From positions 89,215-153,214 of the forward strand of contig RPFO01001032.1 of the NCBI GenBank assembly GCA_009746045.1: a stretch of 64,000 nt of DNA. The letters are read 5' to 3'. A program made the translations under genes and the position numbers. Below the pieces are notes generated by a model, which did no database searches, was not told the DNA's origin, and was given only the letters and a program-made list of their open reading frames with translations. Origin of the DNA: Mesostigma viride (Eukaryota > Streptophyta > Mesostigmatophyceae > Mesostigmatales > Mesostigmataceae). Shown piece by piece: positions 45,977-56,447 of the stretch (position 1 is the stretch's first letter; each line of letters begins with the position of its first letter).

Positions 45977-48900
45977 TCATGCATTTATCTTGCAACACCG
46001 AGTCTCGTACGCGCTCCTACTCGCTGTGCCCTTGAGCTCGCTCGTTACCAGCTGCTTCCTCGTGATCTGAAACCGCATGCGTCTGTACACGCGCACGAAA
46101 CGGTCCCTTTCGCACGTGTTGAGGTCCATCAACTTGAACGTCTTCTTGTCCCGAAGCGCGTACGCGTTCAGATGCTGGTCGATAGCGATCGGGTTGTTCC
46201 CTCCGTCCGCCAGAAAGTCGATCAGATGACCGCCCGATAGCGTCTCGAATTCGTACCGATGCGCCCCGATGTACGCGAAACGCGATTTTGAGACGCGGAC
46301 GAGCACACCGTTGTCTCTCGAGCTCGCATCAGCGTCTAATCCTACGCAAACATCACAAGTTTTCGCGTGATAGCGTGCGAGAGCCTTACAGTCACCCGTG
46401 ACGTCGACGATCGTGACTGTGTCGTCGGGGTGGGTGCATATGAGCGAGCGGAGGCCGTCCACGTCGATGTAAATCATATTCTTACGTTGAGCATTGTGAT
46501 GTTGTCTCAGTGTATGAATGTTTCTCGCAATAAAGTCTGCGACATTTTGATCTAGTTGCACGAATTCTTTACCTTTTGAACCGCTGAAAGGAAGTCTTTG
46601 CGCCGCTGCTTTAACCAATGTCTTTGCGTTTCCACCTTCCGGTGCCCGAAAAAGATTTAAAGCGTTCCAGATATCCATTGAAGCGTTCTCGTCCCCGATT
46701 GCGGCGGCGTTCCCCTCATTTGCAAGAAGTTTTGCAATATTATCTTCAGTGACCCTACTCTCTTGTACTAGTTTCTCAAAAGTTTTAAGCTCTTCCGTTT
46801 TGTCAACTCCCTTTCGCGTTTGCAGGTTGAATCTTTCAATTTTTGACGGATCGATGACAGGCAGCTCTTTGGTTACCACCACTTCCTTCTGTAACAAATC
46901 CTCAAATTTCTTAACTCGGGATTGTATCTCGTTCTGAAGTGTTTTATAATCCGGTATTAACTTGGTTTGAGCCCCGTCGGAACTTGTGTACTTTGCGTCA
47001 AGCGTATTTCTGATTGTTTGGTCGTGTCCTTCTGCTTTTGCTGATACGAGTTCTTCGATGAGCTGGGATACGAACGCATCTTTGATCTCTTGAAAAAGCA
47101 TGTCTACTCCGGTCTTTTCCCTTTTTCGACGCGCTTCCATCGGATCGATCACCTTTTTTGCTGGTGCGCTCCCCAAAGCGGGTAGACCGCCGGGCGGAGG
47201 CTTAGGTGGGCCGGGCGGAAGCTTAGGTGGGCCGTTGGGCGGAAGCTTAGGTGGGCCGTTGGGCGGGGGAGGCGGAGCTTTACCTCCTTCGCCAGGCATG
47301 GCGGCAGACCCAAATATGCTCGGGTCGTGACGAATGGGAACGAAAGTGTTTATATCCGAGGGAAGCCCCGGTGAAGCAGTAGAGTAACGAAAAACTAACT
47401 CGTTGTCTCCGGGCTGTTCGTCCCCTAGTATCTCTTTGACCTTTTCCAAAACCGGCTCTGTCAAAAGTAGAGTCATTTTCGGTTTGGCGCCTACTTCCCG
47501 AAAAGGTATCTGTCCCTTATTCGAAACGACGTATCTCATGAGAGCTCGAGGGTTTATAGATTTTTTCATTTCTTCGCGCATGGTTCCAAAGGCATTTATA
47601 TCGAGCTTTTTAGCGGGAATATCTGTCCAAAAAGTATCCCTGCCATCCGTCTCTCGCATCTCTTTTATTCCCCTGATTAGTTGCAAGGAGAGGTCCTTGT
47701 AGGTCGATTCTGAAGCGGTCTCGTTCTCTATTTCGGAAACGCCAGAAAATAAGCTACGAAGGACACTTGGATGGACGTAAAAATCAGTGTACCCTTCGGA
47801 TTTTTCAGGAAACGGTTTTACATCAACGGTGTTGATTTTTTTCCAAGCTTTATCCGGTTTTTTGCTATCAGACTCTAACTGCGATTTTATGTTCTTCATG
47901 AGTTCCGAGTAAGGTTTCGGTTTCGTCTGAAATCTCGCCTTTGCTAGTTCTTCGTTGTACGTGGGGTCGTCGAAGCGGTCGTTCGTCCTTGCGGCTGCTG
48001 CAAGTAACGCATACGCTACTTGCACTGCCTCCTGTGGTGTCAGCTTGTCCCTAGGTTTGATTGCGTCAAAGTCTCCTTGAATCGCCCTTTGGACCCTGTC
48101 TGTTTCTTCAGGGGTCCGTTTTACCTCTTCTCTTTTTTTTCTTGCTTCTTCCCTTTCGCGCTTGTTTTGTTCTAGCTTTTGTACCTTCCATTCATCGTAC
48201 TCCTTGTACTCTTTCCATTCGTCGGCATTAAGACGAAACGGGAGACCGTCATGGATTTCCCACCACATTTTTCTCGCCTCCTTCACCGGAAGGTGAGCGT
48301 ACTTCGCCAGATAAGCATTCTGGTATTTATATTGTGGACCTGTGTCGACAGCGGCGGGTTCCTTTGAATCTTGTAGATTGTTTTTTTGAAAGATTTTTGG
48401 ATTCGGTGGACCGGGGGGTGCCCTTAGCGGAACTTTGGGTGCCCTTGGTGGACCTGGGTTTGGAGCAGAAGGTGGAGAGTCTTCCGCGGGTAAATTAGCA
48501 GCAGAGCTTTGAGCTTGTTCAAGTGCTTTATCGATATTTTCAACTAATTCTTGTATAGCTTTAAGGTTATCGGGATGCTGATACTCCTTTTTTGTAGCGA
48601 TAGAGCGGAGAGCTTCTTGTTGACTTTTCATTAAAGCAACGACTCTTTTAGTGTAGTCCGGATGGGCTTCTTTTATGAGGGCCTTTCCAGCGGCTTCTGA
48701 TTCTAATAGCGGGCTGGTTTTGTTTTTTGAGCCAGCTATGCGGCTGTTTCGTTTGTTGAAAAGGTCCGTTGTGATCTCTTCGGAACGTTTGTATCTCTTT
48801 TCCAATATTTTGCCTCGTTCCTCCTTGTTTAATTTTGGATCGGTTTTTACAAAGCGGTTTGAAAATTCCGTGTTTGCACCCGATATCGCATCTTTTCCTA

Positions 48901-49942
48901 TATCTGAAATGGATTTTATGAGTAAATCTGCCTTATTATTCAAGAACGGAAATTTTGACACTATGTACTTTGCATCTTCTTCCAGCGACTCTTTCGCGTC
49001 TAAAAAGCTGCCCATTTCGGTCCCAAGAGTAGTTGCCACGCTTTCCCAAGTGGATCTTGGATTTGAGAAAGCGCTTGTTAAGGAGGAACGCGCATTTTCG
49101 GTTTTTAGGATCGCATCTTTGTAAGCTTTATCGAGTTGGACGTGTCCCGTATGGATAAACTTTTTAGCTTGGATTTCTATATCCTCCTCGTCTTTAGTGA
49201 TGGAAAATTCGGGTATTTCAAATGTTATGTAAGAGGGAGGGACTACCCCGTCTTTCGGTTTCGGTGTGGACCCCCCCTCCTTTCGCTCGTTTTCTGTTTC
49301 TAGGGAAACGTTTGCACCAAATGGGTTTGCCGAGACATCCTGTGTCTTTAAAGGTTTATTTTTTGACACGTCTACAGGCAATGAAAACGATTCAGGGGCT
49401 TTGGGTGTCTCTTCAGGTAATTTGAGTTCTGGCTCGCTCGGTCCTGCGATAGTGTGGGAGGGGTCCGCAGACGCGCTTGATTTATCTTTTTTCAATTCGG
49501 ATGTTGGATTTTCGACTCCGGGTTCTCGGTGCGGGGCTTTTTTCTCGGGCAATTCAGGTTTGTGATCAGTAGACGCCGATTGGGGTATTGGACCATCGGA
49601 TGCTTTCGTCGTCTCCGAGTCAGACTCTGCTTTGGACGCGGGTTTTGAACCATCGGACGCTTTCATTCTCGGCGAGTCAGAACGTGGGGACGCGGGTCTT
49701 GAACCCCCGGTTGGTTTCATCGTCGGCGAGCCAGACCCAGACGCGCCGACTGGGGACGCGGGTCTTGAACCTCCGGATCCTTTGCCAGCCGTGGAGCTCG
49801 TCGCTATTGATTTGGGCGTTGAAACGGCGTCTTCGAAGGTGTATCCGATAAAATCGCCGCTGCCGTAGTGTTTTGTAGCCAGATAGGGGTTTTTCAGACC
49901 AGAGTAACGAGATAACAGAAATGCCAGATCCGGAAAAGACAT
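45977..49942 (-). CDS. Very large proline/serine-rich, coiled-coil protein (virion-like)
   Basis: 1321 aa, unknown family. After the short start MSFPDLAFLLSRYSGLKNP comes the shared motif NPYLATKHYGSGDFIGY. Then: Ser/Pro/Gly/Lys low-complexity region with imperfect repeats (GSRPASP, KASDGSKPAS) to about residue 270; a helical region with coiled coils (about 270-720, e.g. REREEARKKREEVKRTPEE); a mixed domain; a formin-like proline repeat near 880-910 (GPPKLPPNGPPKLPPG); a further helical region; and a C-terminal alpha/beta domain of about 200 aa (MIYIDVDGLRSLI, CVGLDADASS). No enzyme motif is evident. Likely a structural or scaffold protein (inference). The TTG 12 bp upstream is ignored; ATG at 49942 is used. 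Confidence 0.65.
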   Translation of the reverse strand: MSFPDLAFLLSRYSGLKNPYLATKHYGSGDFIGYTFEDAVSTPKSIATSSTAGKGSGGSRPASPVGASGSGSPTMKPTGGSRPASPRSDSPRMKASDGSKPASKAESDSETTKASDGPIPQSASTDHKPELPEKKAPHREPGVENPTSELKKDKSSASADPSHTIAGPSEPELKLPEETPKAPESFSLPVDVSKNKPLKTQDVSANPFGANVSLETENERKEGGSTPKPKDGVVPPSYITFEIPEFSITKDEEDIEIQAKKFIHTGHVQLDKAYKDAILKTENARSSLTSAFSNPRSTWESVATTLGTEMGSFLDAKESLEEDAKYIVSKFPFLNNKADLLIKSISDIGKDAISGANTEFSNRFVKTDPKLNKEERGKILEKRYKRSEEITTDLFNKRNSRIAGSKNKTSPLLESEAAGKALIKEAHPDYTKRVVALMKSQQEALRSIATKKEYQHPDNLKAIQELVENIDKALEQAQSSAANLPAEDSPPSAPNPGPPRAPKVPLRAPPGPPNPKIFQKNNLQDSKEPAAVDTGPQYKYQNAYLAKYAHLPVKEARKMWWEIHDGLPFRLNADEWKEYKEYDEWKVQKLEQNKREREEARKKREEVKRTPEETDRVQRAIQGDFDAIKPRDKLTPQEAVQVAYALLAAAARTNDRFDDPTYNEELAKARFQTKPKPYSELMKNIKSQLESDSKKPDKAWKKINTVDVKPFPEKSEGYTDFYVHPSVLRSLFSGVSEIENETASESTYKDLSLQLIRGIKEMRETDGRDTFWTDIPAKKLDINAFGTMREEMKKSINPRALMRYVVSNKGQIPFREVGAKPKMTLLLTEPVLEKVKEILGDEQPGDNELVFRYSTASPGLPSDINTFVPIRHDPSIFGSAAMPGEGGKAPPPPPNGPPKLPPNGPPKLPPGPPKPPPGGLPALGSAPAKKVIDPMEARRKREKTGVDMLFQEIKDAFVSQLIEELVSAKAEGHDQTIRNTLDAKYTSSDGAQTKLIPDYKTLQNEIQSRVKKFEDLLQKEVVVTKELPVIDPSKIERFNLQTRKGVDKTEELKTFEKLVQESRVTEDNIAKLLANEGNAAAIGDENASMDIWNALNLFRAPEGGNAKTLVKAAAQRLPFSGSKGKEFVQLDQNVADFIARNIHTLRQHHNAQRKNMIYIDVDGLRSLICTHPDDTVTIVDVTGDCKALARYHAKTCDVCVGLDADASSRDNGVLVRVSKSRFAYIGAHRYEFETLSGGHLIDFLADGGNNPIAIDQHLNAYALRDKKTFKLMDLNTCERDRFVRVYRRMRFQITRKQLVTSELKGTASRSAYETRCCKINA

Positions 49943-50032
49943 GGGACGTTTCAAGTCTTTTTACCTATATGGAAGCATAAATAATTGAAGGGCTTTCATC
50001 GTAAAGACGCTCGATTCGCAATGCAGGAACCA

Positions 50033-50962
50033 TTACCATACTTCCTCATCATCACTATCTTGCGGATGATTTGCTTCCCGTAGCGCCTGTAACTTGGCCA
50101 ACTCTCGTGCTTTCATTTCTTTCACTTGTTCGGCACGTACTAATGCTTGTAACGTCTTGTTGGATTCTTCGAGTTCTTTTTTGAATGTTTTTTCTATTTC
50201 CATTATATCTGCATCTATTCGTTGTTTTATCTCTTCTTTATCGCCTGTAGGGTTGTTCGACTTAGCTATTTCGAAAAGTTTTGCCTGTATGTTAGGCAGA
50301 TCTTCAAGATTTTTTTGGAGAGCTGATATATTTTCTTCCAAGATCGTTTTTCCACTGGTTTTACGTCCTATTAATTTTAACTCTTCTTCGGCTTCTTTGA
50401 GCTCTTTTTTATACCTTTGTTCTCTTTCTTTATTATCTTCATCTATTTGTTGTTTTAACCAATCTTTATCGCCCGTAAAGCCGTTCGACACAGCTTCTTG
50501 AAATCGTTTTTCCTTTGTCCCAGGCAGATCTTCAATATTTTGTATTAGTGTTGATATTCTTTTTTCCAACATCGTTTCTCTAGTTGTTTCAGGGCGCGTG
50601 TTCGCTTTTTTGAGTTGCACGCTTTGTAAAATATTAACGTCGACAAGTGTTGTTGGACGTTTAGAGGCCGCTTCTGGTGCCTTTTTAAGTTTTGATGCAC
50701 CTTGTTTTAGAGCGTCAACTGAAATTCGTGATTCTGTATTTTGAACTTGGGAGTTTGCATCATTTTGTGTTGTTGTTTGCACCTGATCCGGTGAAGGAAG
50801 GGGGGATTTAGGGACGGGGGGGGCGGGGGGGGACTTCTGGGACGGGGGTGGGTGCTGGATTGTCTGCCACATAGTCTTTCAATGTAGACTCGACTGAACT
50901 TTTCTGGAAAGCGGCTTCAACAAGTCTACCCAATACCTCCTTTGCATTTTTCAAATCTGTCA
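50033..50962 (-). CDS. Coiled-coil protein, poly-G frameshift, 5' side uncertain
   Basis: About 310 codons. From ATG 50962 (MTDLKNAKEVLGRLVEAAF) the frame runs to a proline-rich stretch, then shifts at a G7-C-G8 run (50814-50830, plus strand) and continues as a long charged coiled coil (KELKEAEEELKLIGRK) with duplicated segments: LEENISALQKNLEDLPN echoes LEKRISTLIQNIEDLPG. Upstream of 50962 the frame is open into the repeat element at 51.13 kb, so the original gene may have been longer. If the poly-G run is one base off, the halves join. Family unknown. Confidence 0.5.
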
Positions 50963-51130
50963 TGTCGACGTTAGATCTGTTTGCCTCGGTCCGAGCACTG
51001 AGTGGTCTTGATGAAGACGTCGGATTGGTTGATCGAGGTAATCCTGTTCGTGGTCGGTCGATTCTGTTGTATCGGAAATTTGAACCCCAAAGAACTTGCG
51101 CCACGTGGCGTTTTTGATCGCTCGTGAGAA

Positions 51131-53269
51131 TCGGATTTCTCTGAAAATAGTTTATTAAACAGCATGCGGGAAAGAAAGGGCCGCCACAACCTTGTGGCTG
51201 TACATGCAGAAAGGCTTGTTAGACGAATGGGGACGGCTTGTTGTTTACCGGGGAATCCTACTGGCAACTAGCTTTGCCTTTTGTAAGTCAGGCGCCGTTT
51301 GTTTGAACGGCCGGCCATGTGTTGAATGCTGACGGAAGTTGCGTCAAAAAGCTGTAATAAAATCTGATGTAACCAGCACTCACCAATTGATTGGTGTGCT
51401 GCTTGGTTGGGTAGTGTGTTCAGGGTTGCATTCGAAGAGTACACATGGCCTGACAGCTCAGACGTGTGACAGATGAGCTGGCTGGCTGAATTATTAAATT
51501 GTCAGCGTTAGGATATTTCTGGTTTTGCCGTTTTCCATTTTGACGGTAGGCTTGATAAGCATGGTCGGCGGGTTGTGACCCGTAATTGTTTCTTTGAATG
51601 TGCTCACTGAAGCAGTATGCGCGGCCTCGCTGCTATGGCGGCGGGGCTAAAGAAAATTAGGCAAAGACCCCGTCCTTGCCTGCTATGAAGTCGCGGGCTT
51701 TGCGACTTCACGGCAGGTAGGGGCGGTTTGAACGGAACGGAAATTTCGCGTTACCAATGTGCCAAGTGGTTCTGGTTGGCACCTTGCTGGGCAGCGTCTC
51801 GGTGGTCATAGAAAGTGGGCTGGGCGCCCCGCCCCGGCTGCTGGTAATTCCAGCAGCGGAGCCAATCATGTCGACTAAGAAGTCCGCAGCTGATGCGGAA
51901 ACTGTGCGAAGGTCAATAGATTAATTTGGATTCCATGAGACTGCGCTGGTAGTCAGTCAGCGGCCCACCGCCTAGGGCGCTGCATGGCGCTGCCTTCGGC
52001 TTGGTGCGCGGCCCTTTTTTGTTATGGGCCAGCGAGGGATATAAGGGTGACGCGCGGCCGGCTAATTTCTTGCGTTCCGGAAGAAAATATATTTGCAAAA
52101 TTCCCACAAAAGGAACCGAGTATCGGAAAGGCGTCTCGGCTGACAGTGGCAGTGTCTGGCCTTGTCGTCTCTTCCTGCTCAGCACCCGGCAGGTAGCGGT
52201 TCAAACCCTGGTGGCGTCGGAATGCGAATTTTCTGGGTTTTTATCCGGAATAATGTTTTGCTGAGGCGGCTCCGCGGATTCGCTAACCTTTTATTGTCGG
52301 GCCCCTTAGGGGGTTATTATAGCCTTGTGCGGGCTGAGTCGCCATGAAGGAGATGTTGCGACACGCCCCACTTTGTGGTCTTTTATGGAAGCGGCTACCC
52401 TCGAGGCTGCTCGGAAGAGGGGGGGGGTCTTCTCCTTTTCTTTGTTCACTGTTATTGGGGCAACAGTGATCCTATCAAGTTTTGTTTCCTGAGCGGCGAC
52501 AGTGCGGGGGAGGAGGGTAATGGCGCCAGGGACTGGGGTGGATCGGGGGGCTCTTGCTCCTGCATGCGAGGGAGACGAGATGACTACTTAAACCTGCCTT
52601 TGGCAGGGGCTCTACTCATTGTTTTCAATCAAATGCTGGTTTTCTTGGGAGCTCAAGTGTCATAATCGGATTTCTCTGAAAATAGTTTATTAAACAGCAT
52701 GCGGGAAAGAAAGGGCCGCCACAACCTTGTGGCTGTACATGCAGAAAGGCTTGTTAGACGAATGGGGACGGCTTGTTGTTTACCGGGGAATCCTACTGGC
52801 AACTAGCTTTGCCTTTTGTAAGTCAGGCGCCGTTTGTTTGAACGGCCGGCCATGTGTTGAATGCTGACGGAAGTTGCGTCAAAAAGCTGTAATAAAATCT
52901 GATGTAACCAGCACTCACCAATTGATTGGTGTGCTGCTTGGTTGGGTAGTGTGTTCAGGGTTGCATTCGAAGAGTACACATGGCCTGACAGCTCAGACGT
53001 GTGACAGATGAGCTGGCTGGCTGAATTATTAAATTGTCAGCGTTAGGATATTTCTGGTTTTGCCGTTTTCCATTTTGACGGTAGGCTTGATAAGCATGGT
53101 CGGCGGGTTGTGACCCGTAATTGTTTCTTCCCACCCATCCCACCCTTGGGGGGCTCTTGCTCCTGCATGCGAGGGAGACGAGATGACTACTTAAACCTGC
53201 CTTTGGCAGGGGCTCTACTCATTGTTTTCAATCAAATGCTGGTTTTCTTGGGAGCTCAAGTGTCATAAA
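51131..53269. mobile_element. Composite tandem element: long unit plus internally deleted unit
   Basis: Segment A (51131-51593) is repeated exactly at 52667-53129, and segment B (about 52545-52664) at about 53148-53268. Unit 1 is A, a 950-bp unique middle and B; unit 2 is A, an 18-bp CCCACCC-like spacer and B. The junction between units is GTGTCATAATCGGATTT. The unique middle has a hairpin (GAAGTCGC GGGCTTT GCGACTTC within CCTGC...GCAGG, near 51685) but no gene. Insertion lies in coding DNA on both sides. No classical transposon ends or clear target duplication beyond AA. Confidence 0.8.
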
Positions 53270-54832
53270 CGGCTTTATTTGTTTAAAGAAGTCTGCGGGA
53301 TTCACATTACGCGCGATTCGGTCAATCTCGTGTTCGTCAACATTTTTCACCCCTTCTCTGTTTATCGCGTTCAGGATCTCTGCAGCGTCTCGTATTGCAA
53401 CAAAAGCGTCACGGTCCACGCCTGGTATGTTTTGGTGCCTTCTAACGTCGCGGACAGTCTGCAAGTGATTTGGGTTAGAAGCAACTAGTTTTTCAATCGT
53501 GTCAAGGCTGTCAGGATGAGATACAAGTAAGTTTTTGACGCCTTGGTTCCGCGCTTGTTCTAAAAGTGACGATGCCTGTTGGATTGCAAAAAGATTATCA
53601 ATTACTTCTCCGTCGATCATGTTTGCTCGTTCGTTTGTTAAAAAGGCGCTCGCGCTCTCGTAGATGGAAGAAAGTGGTGCCAGTCCCTCGTTCAAAGCAC
53701 GCATCAACCATTTTGCTTCTTGCGCTTCTTTTGCATATTTAATTGCATAATCCGCTCTTTCTTTCGGGGAAGGAATAGATCTTCTGTACCCGTATTTCGG
53801 TTGTGTCGCGTAATTAAAATTGCTAGGTCGAGATATATCCATGAATTCAGACTCGTTTACCGCAGAGGCCGCGGAGGTCGAAGCGGATTGCTTGGACTGG
53901 TATGGGTTCGCGAACGATGGACTCGAAGACGTCTGATTTTTGTCAGCTTCGTAAATTGACCCTAGATTCTCGACATCGTCGCCTGCTGAATTTGCGAGGG
54001 TAGTTTTAAGGGCGTCTCTCAGATTCTGATCTGTAAGCGCACCCCCTGAGGCAGAAAGGTCGGACTTGCGAGCTCGGTACTTTTCTAATATATCTTCCAA
54101 GGCAAAAAGTTCTTCAAGATCATTATCCTTCACTAACTCTTTGGCCGTTTCCAGAATTTGATCATAATCCAAATTTCGAAGCGTTGACATGTCGAATTTA
54201 AATAGTGGTTTACCGGTTGTTTCTGCCAGTAACCTGGCCGTCTCTCCCAGGACTACAGATTTGTTCATTTGTTCAGCGTTCGTCGCCTCAGGAAAGTTCC
54301 ACATTGCCTCCGCTCTATTTTGGAGATGTTTGAGATATGCTATTTTTTGATTGTGCAAAATCGGAAGATTTTTGAATGCTTGTTCGATCTCTTCAAAGTA
54401 TTTAGTTTGTTGACCCGAATCGACGGCTGCTTTGGCTTCTTTGAGATATTCGTCTTCTGTCAGACCTATTTCTGACGTCATTCCCGGGGATCCTGAAAGC
54501 GCTTTAGGCGAAGTATTAGGCGACGCTTTAGGCGACGAAGAGGCACTCGAAGCCGGACTTGCCGACGAGGAAGCGGAACTAGACGAAGAAGTATCCGATT
54601 TTGGGCTGGTCGGCTGCGACGGCGCGGGTGAGACAGACGTGCTCGAGGCGGGAGCGGGGAGAGACACGCTCGAGGATACAGCGTCGACATCGCCGATGTT
54701 AAATCCCGGCCCGTGAACCGATCCTGCCAAGTACGGATTGAGAGACGCGCCATACGCCAACGGGTAAGACGCCCGCTGAAAGTTCGGGACAAACACATTC
54801 GATTCTCGACTAAAGCGGTACGGGTTTTGCAT
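53228..54832 (-). CDS. Large Ser/Pro-rich helical protein, C-terminus replaced by the repeat
   Basis: 534 aa. The N-terminus has the shared motif NPYLAGSVHGPGFNIGD after MQNPYRFSRESNVFVPNF, then a Ser/Ala/Pro low-complexity linker (to residue 125), then about 370 residues of helical domain without Cys (TEYFEEIEQAFKNLPIL-like helices). The last 13 codons (MTLELPRKPAFD) come from the inserted repeat, which supplies the stop at 53228. The original C-terminus likely continued into the DNA at 51130-50960. The start TATAAATGC is compact: the TATA-like box runs into the ATG. Unknown function; probably a virion protein. Confidence 0.6.
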   Translation of the reverse strand: MQNPYRFSRESNVFVPNFQRASYPLAYGASLNPYLAGSVHGPGFNIGDVDAVSSSVSLPAPASSTSVSPAPSQPTSPKSDTSSSSSASSSASPASSASSSPKASPNTSPKALSGSPGMTSEIGLTEDEYLKEAKAAVDSGQQTKYFEEIEQAFKNLPILHNQKIAYLKHLQNRAEAMWNFPEATNAEQMNKSVVLGETARLLAETTGKPLFKFDMSTLRNLDYDQILETAKELVKDNDLEELFALEDILEKYRARKSDLSASGGALTDQNLRDALKTTLANSAGDDVENLGSIYEADKNQTSSSPSFANPYQSKQSASTSAASAVNESEFMDISRPSNFNYATQPKYGYRRSIPSPKERADYAIKYAKEAQEAKWLMRALNEGLAPLSSIYESASAFLTNERANMIDGEVIDNLFAIQQASSLLEQARNQGVKNLLVSHPDSLDTIEKLVASNPNHLQTVRDVRRHQNIPGVDRDAFVAIRDAAEILNAINREGVKNVDEHEIDRIARNVNPADFFKQIKPFMTLELPRKPAFD

Positions 54833-54881
54833 TTATACTAAGGCGAAGAACATTTCTTCGTTTCTTTGACAGAGAGAGGAG

Positions 54882-55220
54882 ATGGAAAAGGTGTTGAAGA
54901 CGATTGACGGGCTCTCGTGTACCATTCTCGACGACCCCCATTGCGACCTTGTGCATCTCTTGTGTCAGGCCGCCCGCGCGCTTGTGAAGGAGAAGTTTCT
55001 AGAGGAAGACTTCGAGGCCGTGTTGAAAGGATGTTTGCGCTTGGCGGATCACGTAATCGAAGAGCTGTGTCCTGAAAACGACGCGCGCGTCGCTAAGCTC
55101 GCTTATGCGATCCGTTATTATGTCCGAGCTCATCGTGACGCAGAGGCCGTGAGTCCACCGCGGTTGCCGACTTTATCGAACGGGAAACTTGTCATTCGCA
55201 GCCCGGCTTTGTGCGCGTGA
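54882..55220 (+). CDS. Small unknown protein
   Basis: 112 aa. Helical, with Cys at intervals (LSCTILDDPHCDLVHLLCQA; GCLRLADHVIEELC). No known motif. It diverges from the 53.2-kb gene with a 49-bp spacer containing AGAACATTTCTTCG and overlaps the next gene start by one base (TGATG), which suggests co-expression. Confidence 0.6.
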   Translation: MEKVLKTIDGLSCTILDDPHCDLVHLLCQAARALVKEKFLEEDFEAVLKGCLRLADHVIEELCPENDARVAKLAYAIRYYVRAHRDAEAVSPPRLPTLSNGKLVIRSPALCA

Positions 55221-56308
55221 TGGTCAAACGCGTTTCTTGCGACGAGGCGTGCGGGCCCGAAACGCTCCTCGCCGCCCTTTCGGCACCCTTGTATCGGGAT
55301 CTTACAGAGGAGGAGCGGTTGCACGCTCACGTTTTCTCCGACTTCGTGGACTCGAAACGCGTGAACAAAGGTCCCACGCTTTCTGCTTCTACAGAACGAG
55401 TGTTCGATGCGTTTTCCGACTTTCTCGAAGATCGCAATTTCGCCAGGTACGACCACTTTTCGAGGTTTCAAGAGGACAAGTGGTTTTGGAACGCCTTGTT
55501 CGATCGCTATGGGTTCTCGACGGGCGGTGGATTGGGTTCGAAGAGGACGTCGGGTTTTAGCGTGAACGGGTCTCGCGATCTGAAGGACGCGTGCACCGAG
55601 TCTGTGTCGCTCGAGGACCCGGACCCGGATCGTTGCGATTTCCGTGTTTTCTGCGGGAAGACGAGGTTGTCTCTCGTGACGAATGCGCTCATGAAATACG
55701 CTGGAGACCTGGTTTCGGACGAGGTCTTGAACGAGATCATAGACGCATTCGACAGGACGGGGGTTAACAACCTTACGACCGAGGAGCGGTACCGCACTTC
55801 TCATCTCCACGGGCTCGTGACGGCGATGGCGGAGAACGGGGTGTCTGTCCCCGAGGCGGTCCGTGATTGGATTGTCGACCACAGGGCGGCGTTGAGCGAG
55901 AAGATATACAGCCACAACGCCCAGTTTCGGCGGTCGAGGTCAGGCGACTTTTTCCAAGAAACTTTGCGGTGGCAACGATGGGACGCTCTTTTGCGATCGA
56001 CGGACAAGAGGCGTCATACGGAGAGCGAGGAGGAGTCTTCGAGCGAGATCGAGTCGGTGTACACGACAAAGGCCGCGGAGTTCATGCAGCTCGAAAACGT
56101 CAAGCAGGACCCGGAGGCGTGGGTGAAAATGAAAGATTTTCGCCAGGCTTTTTTAGTCGATTTTTGTGGAGAAGACGTGTCTAACAGGAAGAACGCGGTG
56201 ACAAATGAAGACTTACGCACATTGTTCGAACCTTTCGGCCTGAAGTTTTTCAGGAACAAGAGGCGCGATGGGGTTAGATCCGATTGGGTGAACGGCATCA
56301 CGATTTAG
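55220..56308 (+). CDS. Unknown protein with winged-helix-like C-terminus
   Basis: 362 aa. The N-terminal part is helical and acidic. The final 80 residues (KMKDFRQAFLVDFCGEDV ... LRTLFEPFGLKFFRNK, VNGITI) resemble the C-terminal winged-helix of viral primase-helicases by pattern only: a Phe-rich helix, turn and a short VxGIxI end. No Walker motif, so it is not a helicase. Start at ATG 55220, overlapping the previous stop. I cannot name a family. Confidence 0.55.
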   Translation: MVKRVSCDEACGPETLLAALSAPLYRDLTEEERLHAHVFSDFVDSKRVNKGPTLSASTERVFDAFSDFLEDRNFARYDHFSRFQEDKWFWNALFDRYGFSTGGGLGSKRTSGFSVNGSRDLKDACTESVSLEDPDPDRCDFRVFCGKTRLSLVTNALMKYAGDLVSDEVLNEIIDAFDRTGVNNLTTEERYRTSHLHGLVTAMAENGVSVPEAVRDWIVDHRAALSEKIYSHNAQFRRSRSGDFFQETLRWQRWDALLRSTDKRRHTESEEESSSEIESVYTTKAAEFMQLENVKQDPEAWVKMKDFRQAFLVDFCGEDVSNRKNAVTNEDLRTLFEPFGLKFFRNKRRDGVRSDWVNGITI

Positions 56309-56447
56309 ACTTTCTCGTTCTGGAATGTTTTCCGCACGTGACTCTCATCGGCCTCGCTTGAAACTTGCACCTCCGGTTGCAATGGGTCGTGCCTTTGCAC
56401 CTCATGACGAGAGGGTTTTTTATTATTCAATAAAGAAAGAAAGTTGC

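Noticed and set aside
51820-51870. GGTAATTCCAG word like that of small-subunit rRNA
   Set aside because: Only 11 bases match and no further rRNA text surrounds it.
51880-51920. CTGATGCGGAAAC resembling a hammerhead ribozyme core
   Set aside because: The invariant CUGANGA and stem II arrangement is not met.
52140-52215. GGTTCAAACCC resembling a tRNA B box
   Set aside because: No A box or cloverleaf could be built at the right distance; a tRNA-derived SINE remains possible but unsupported.
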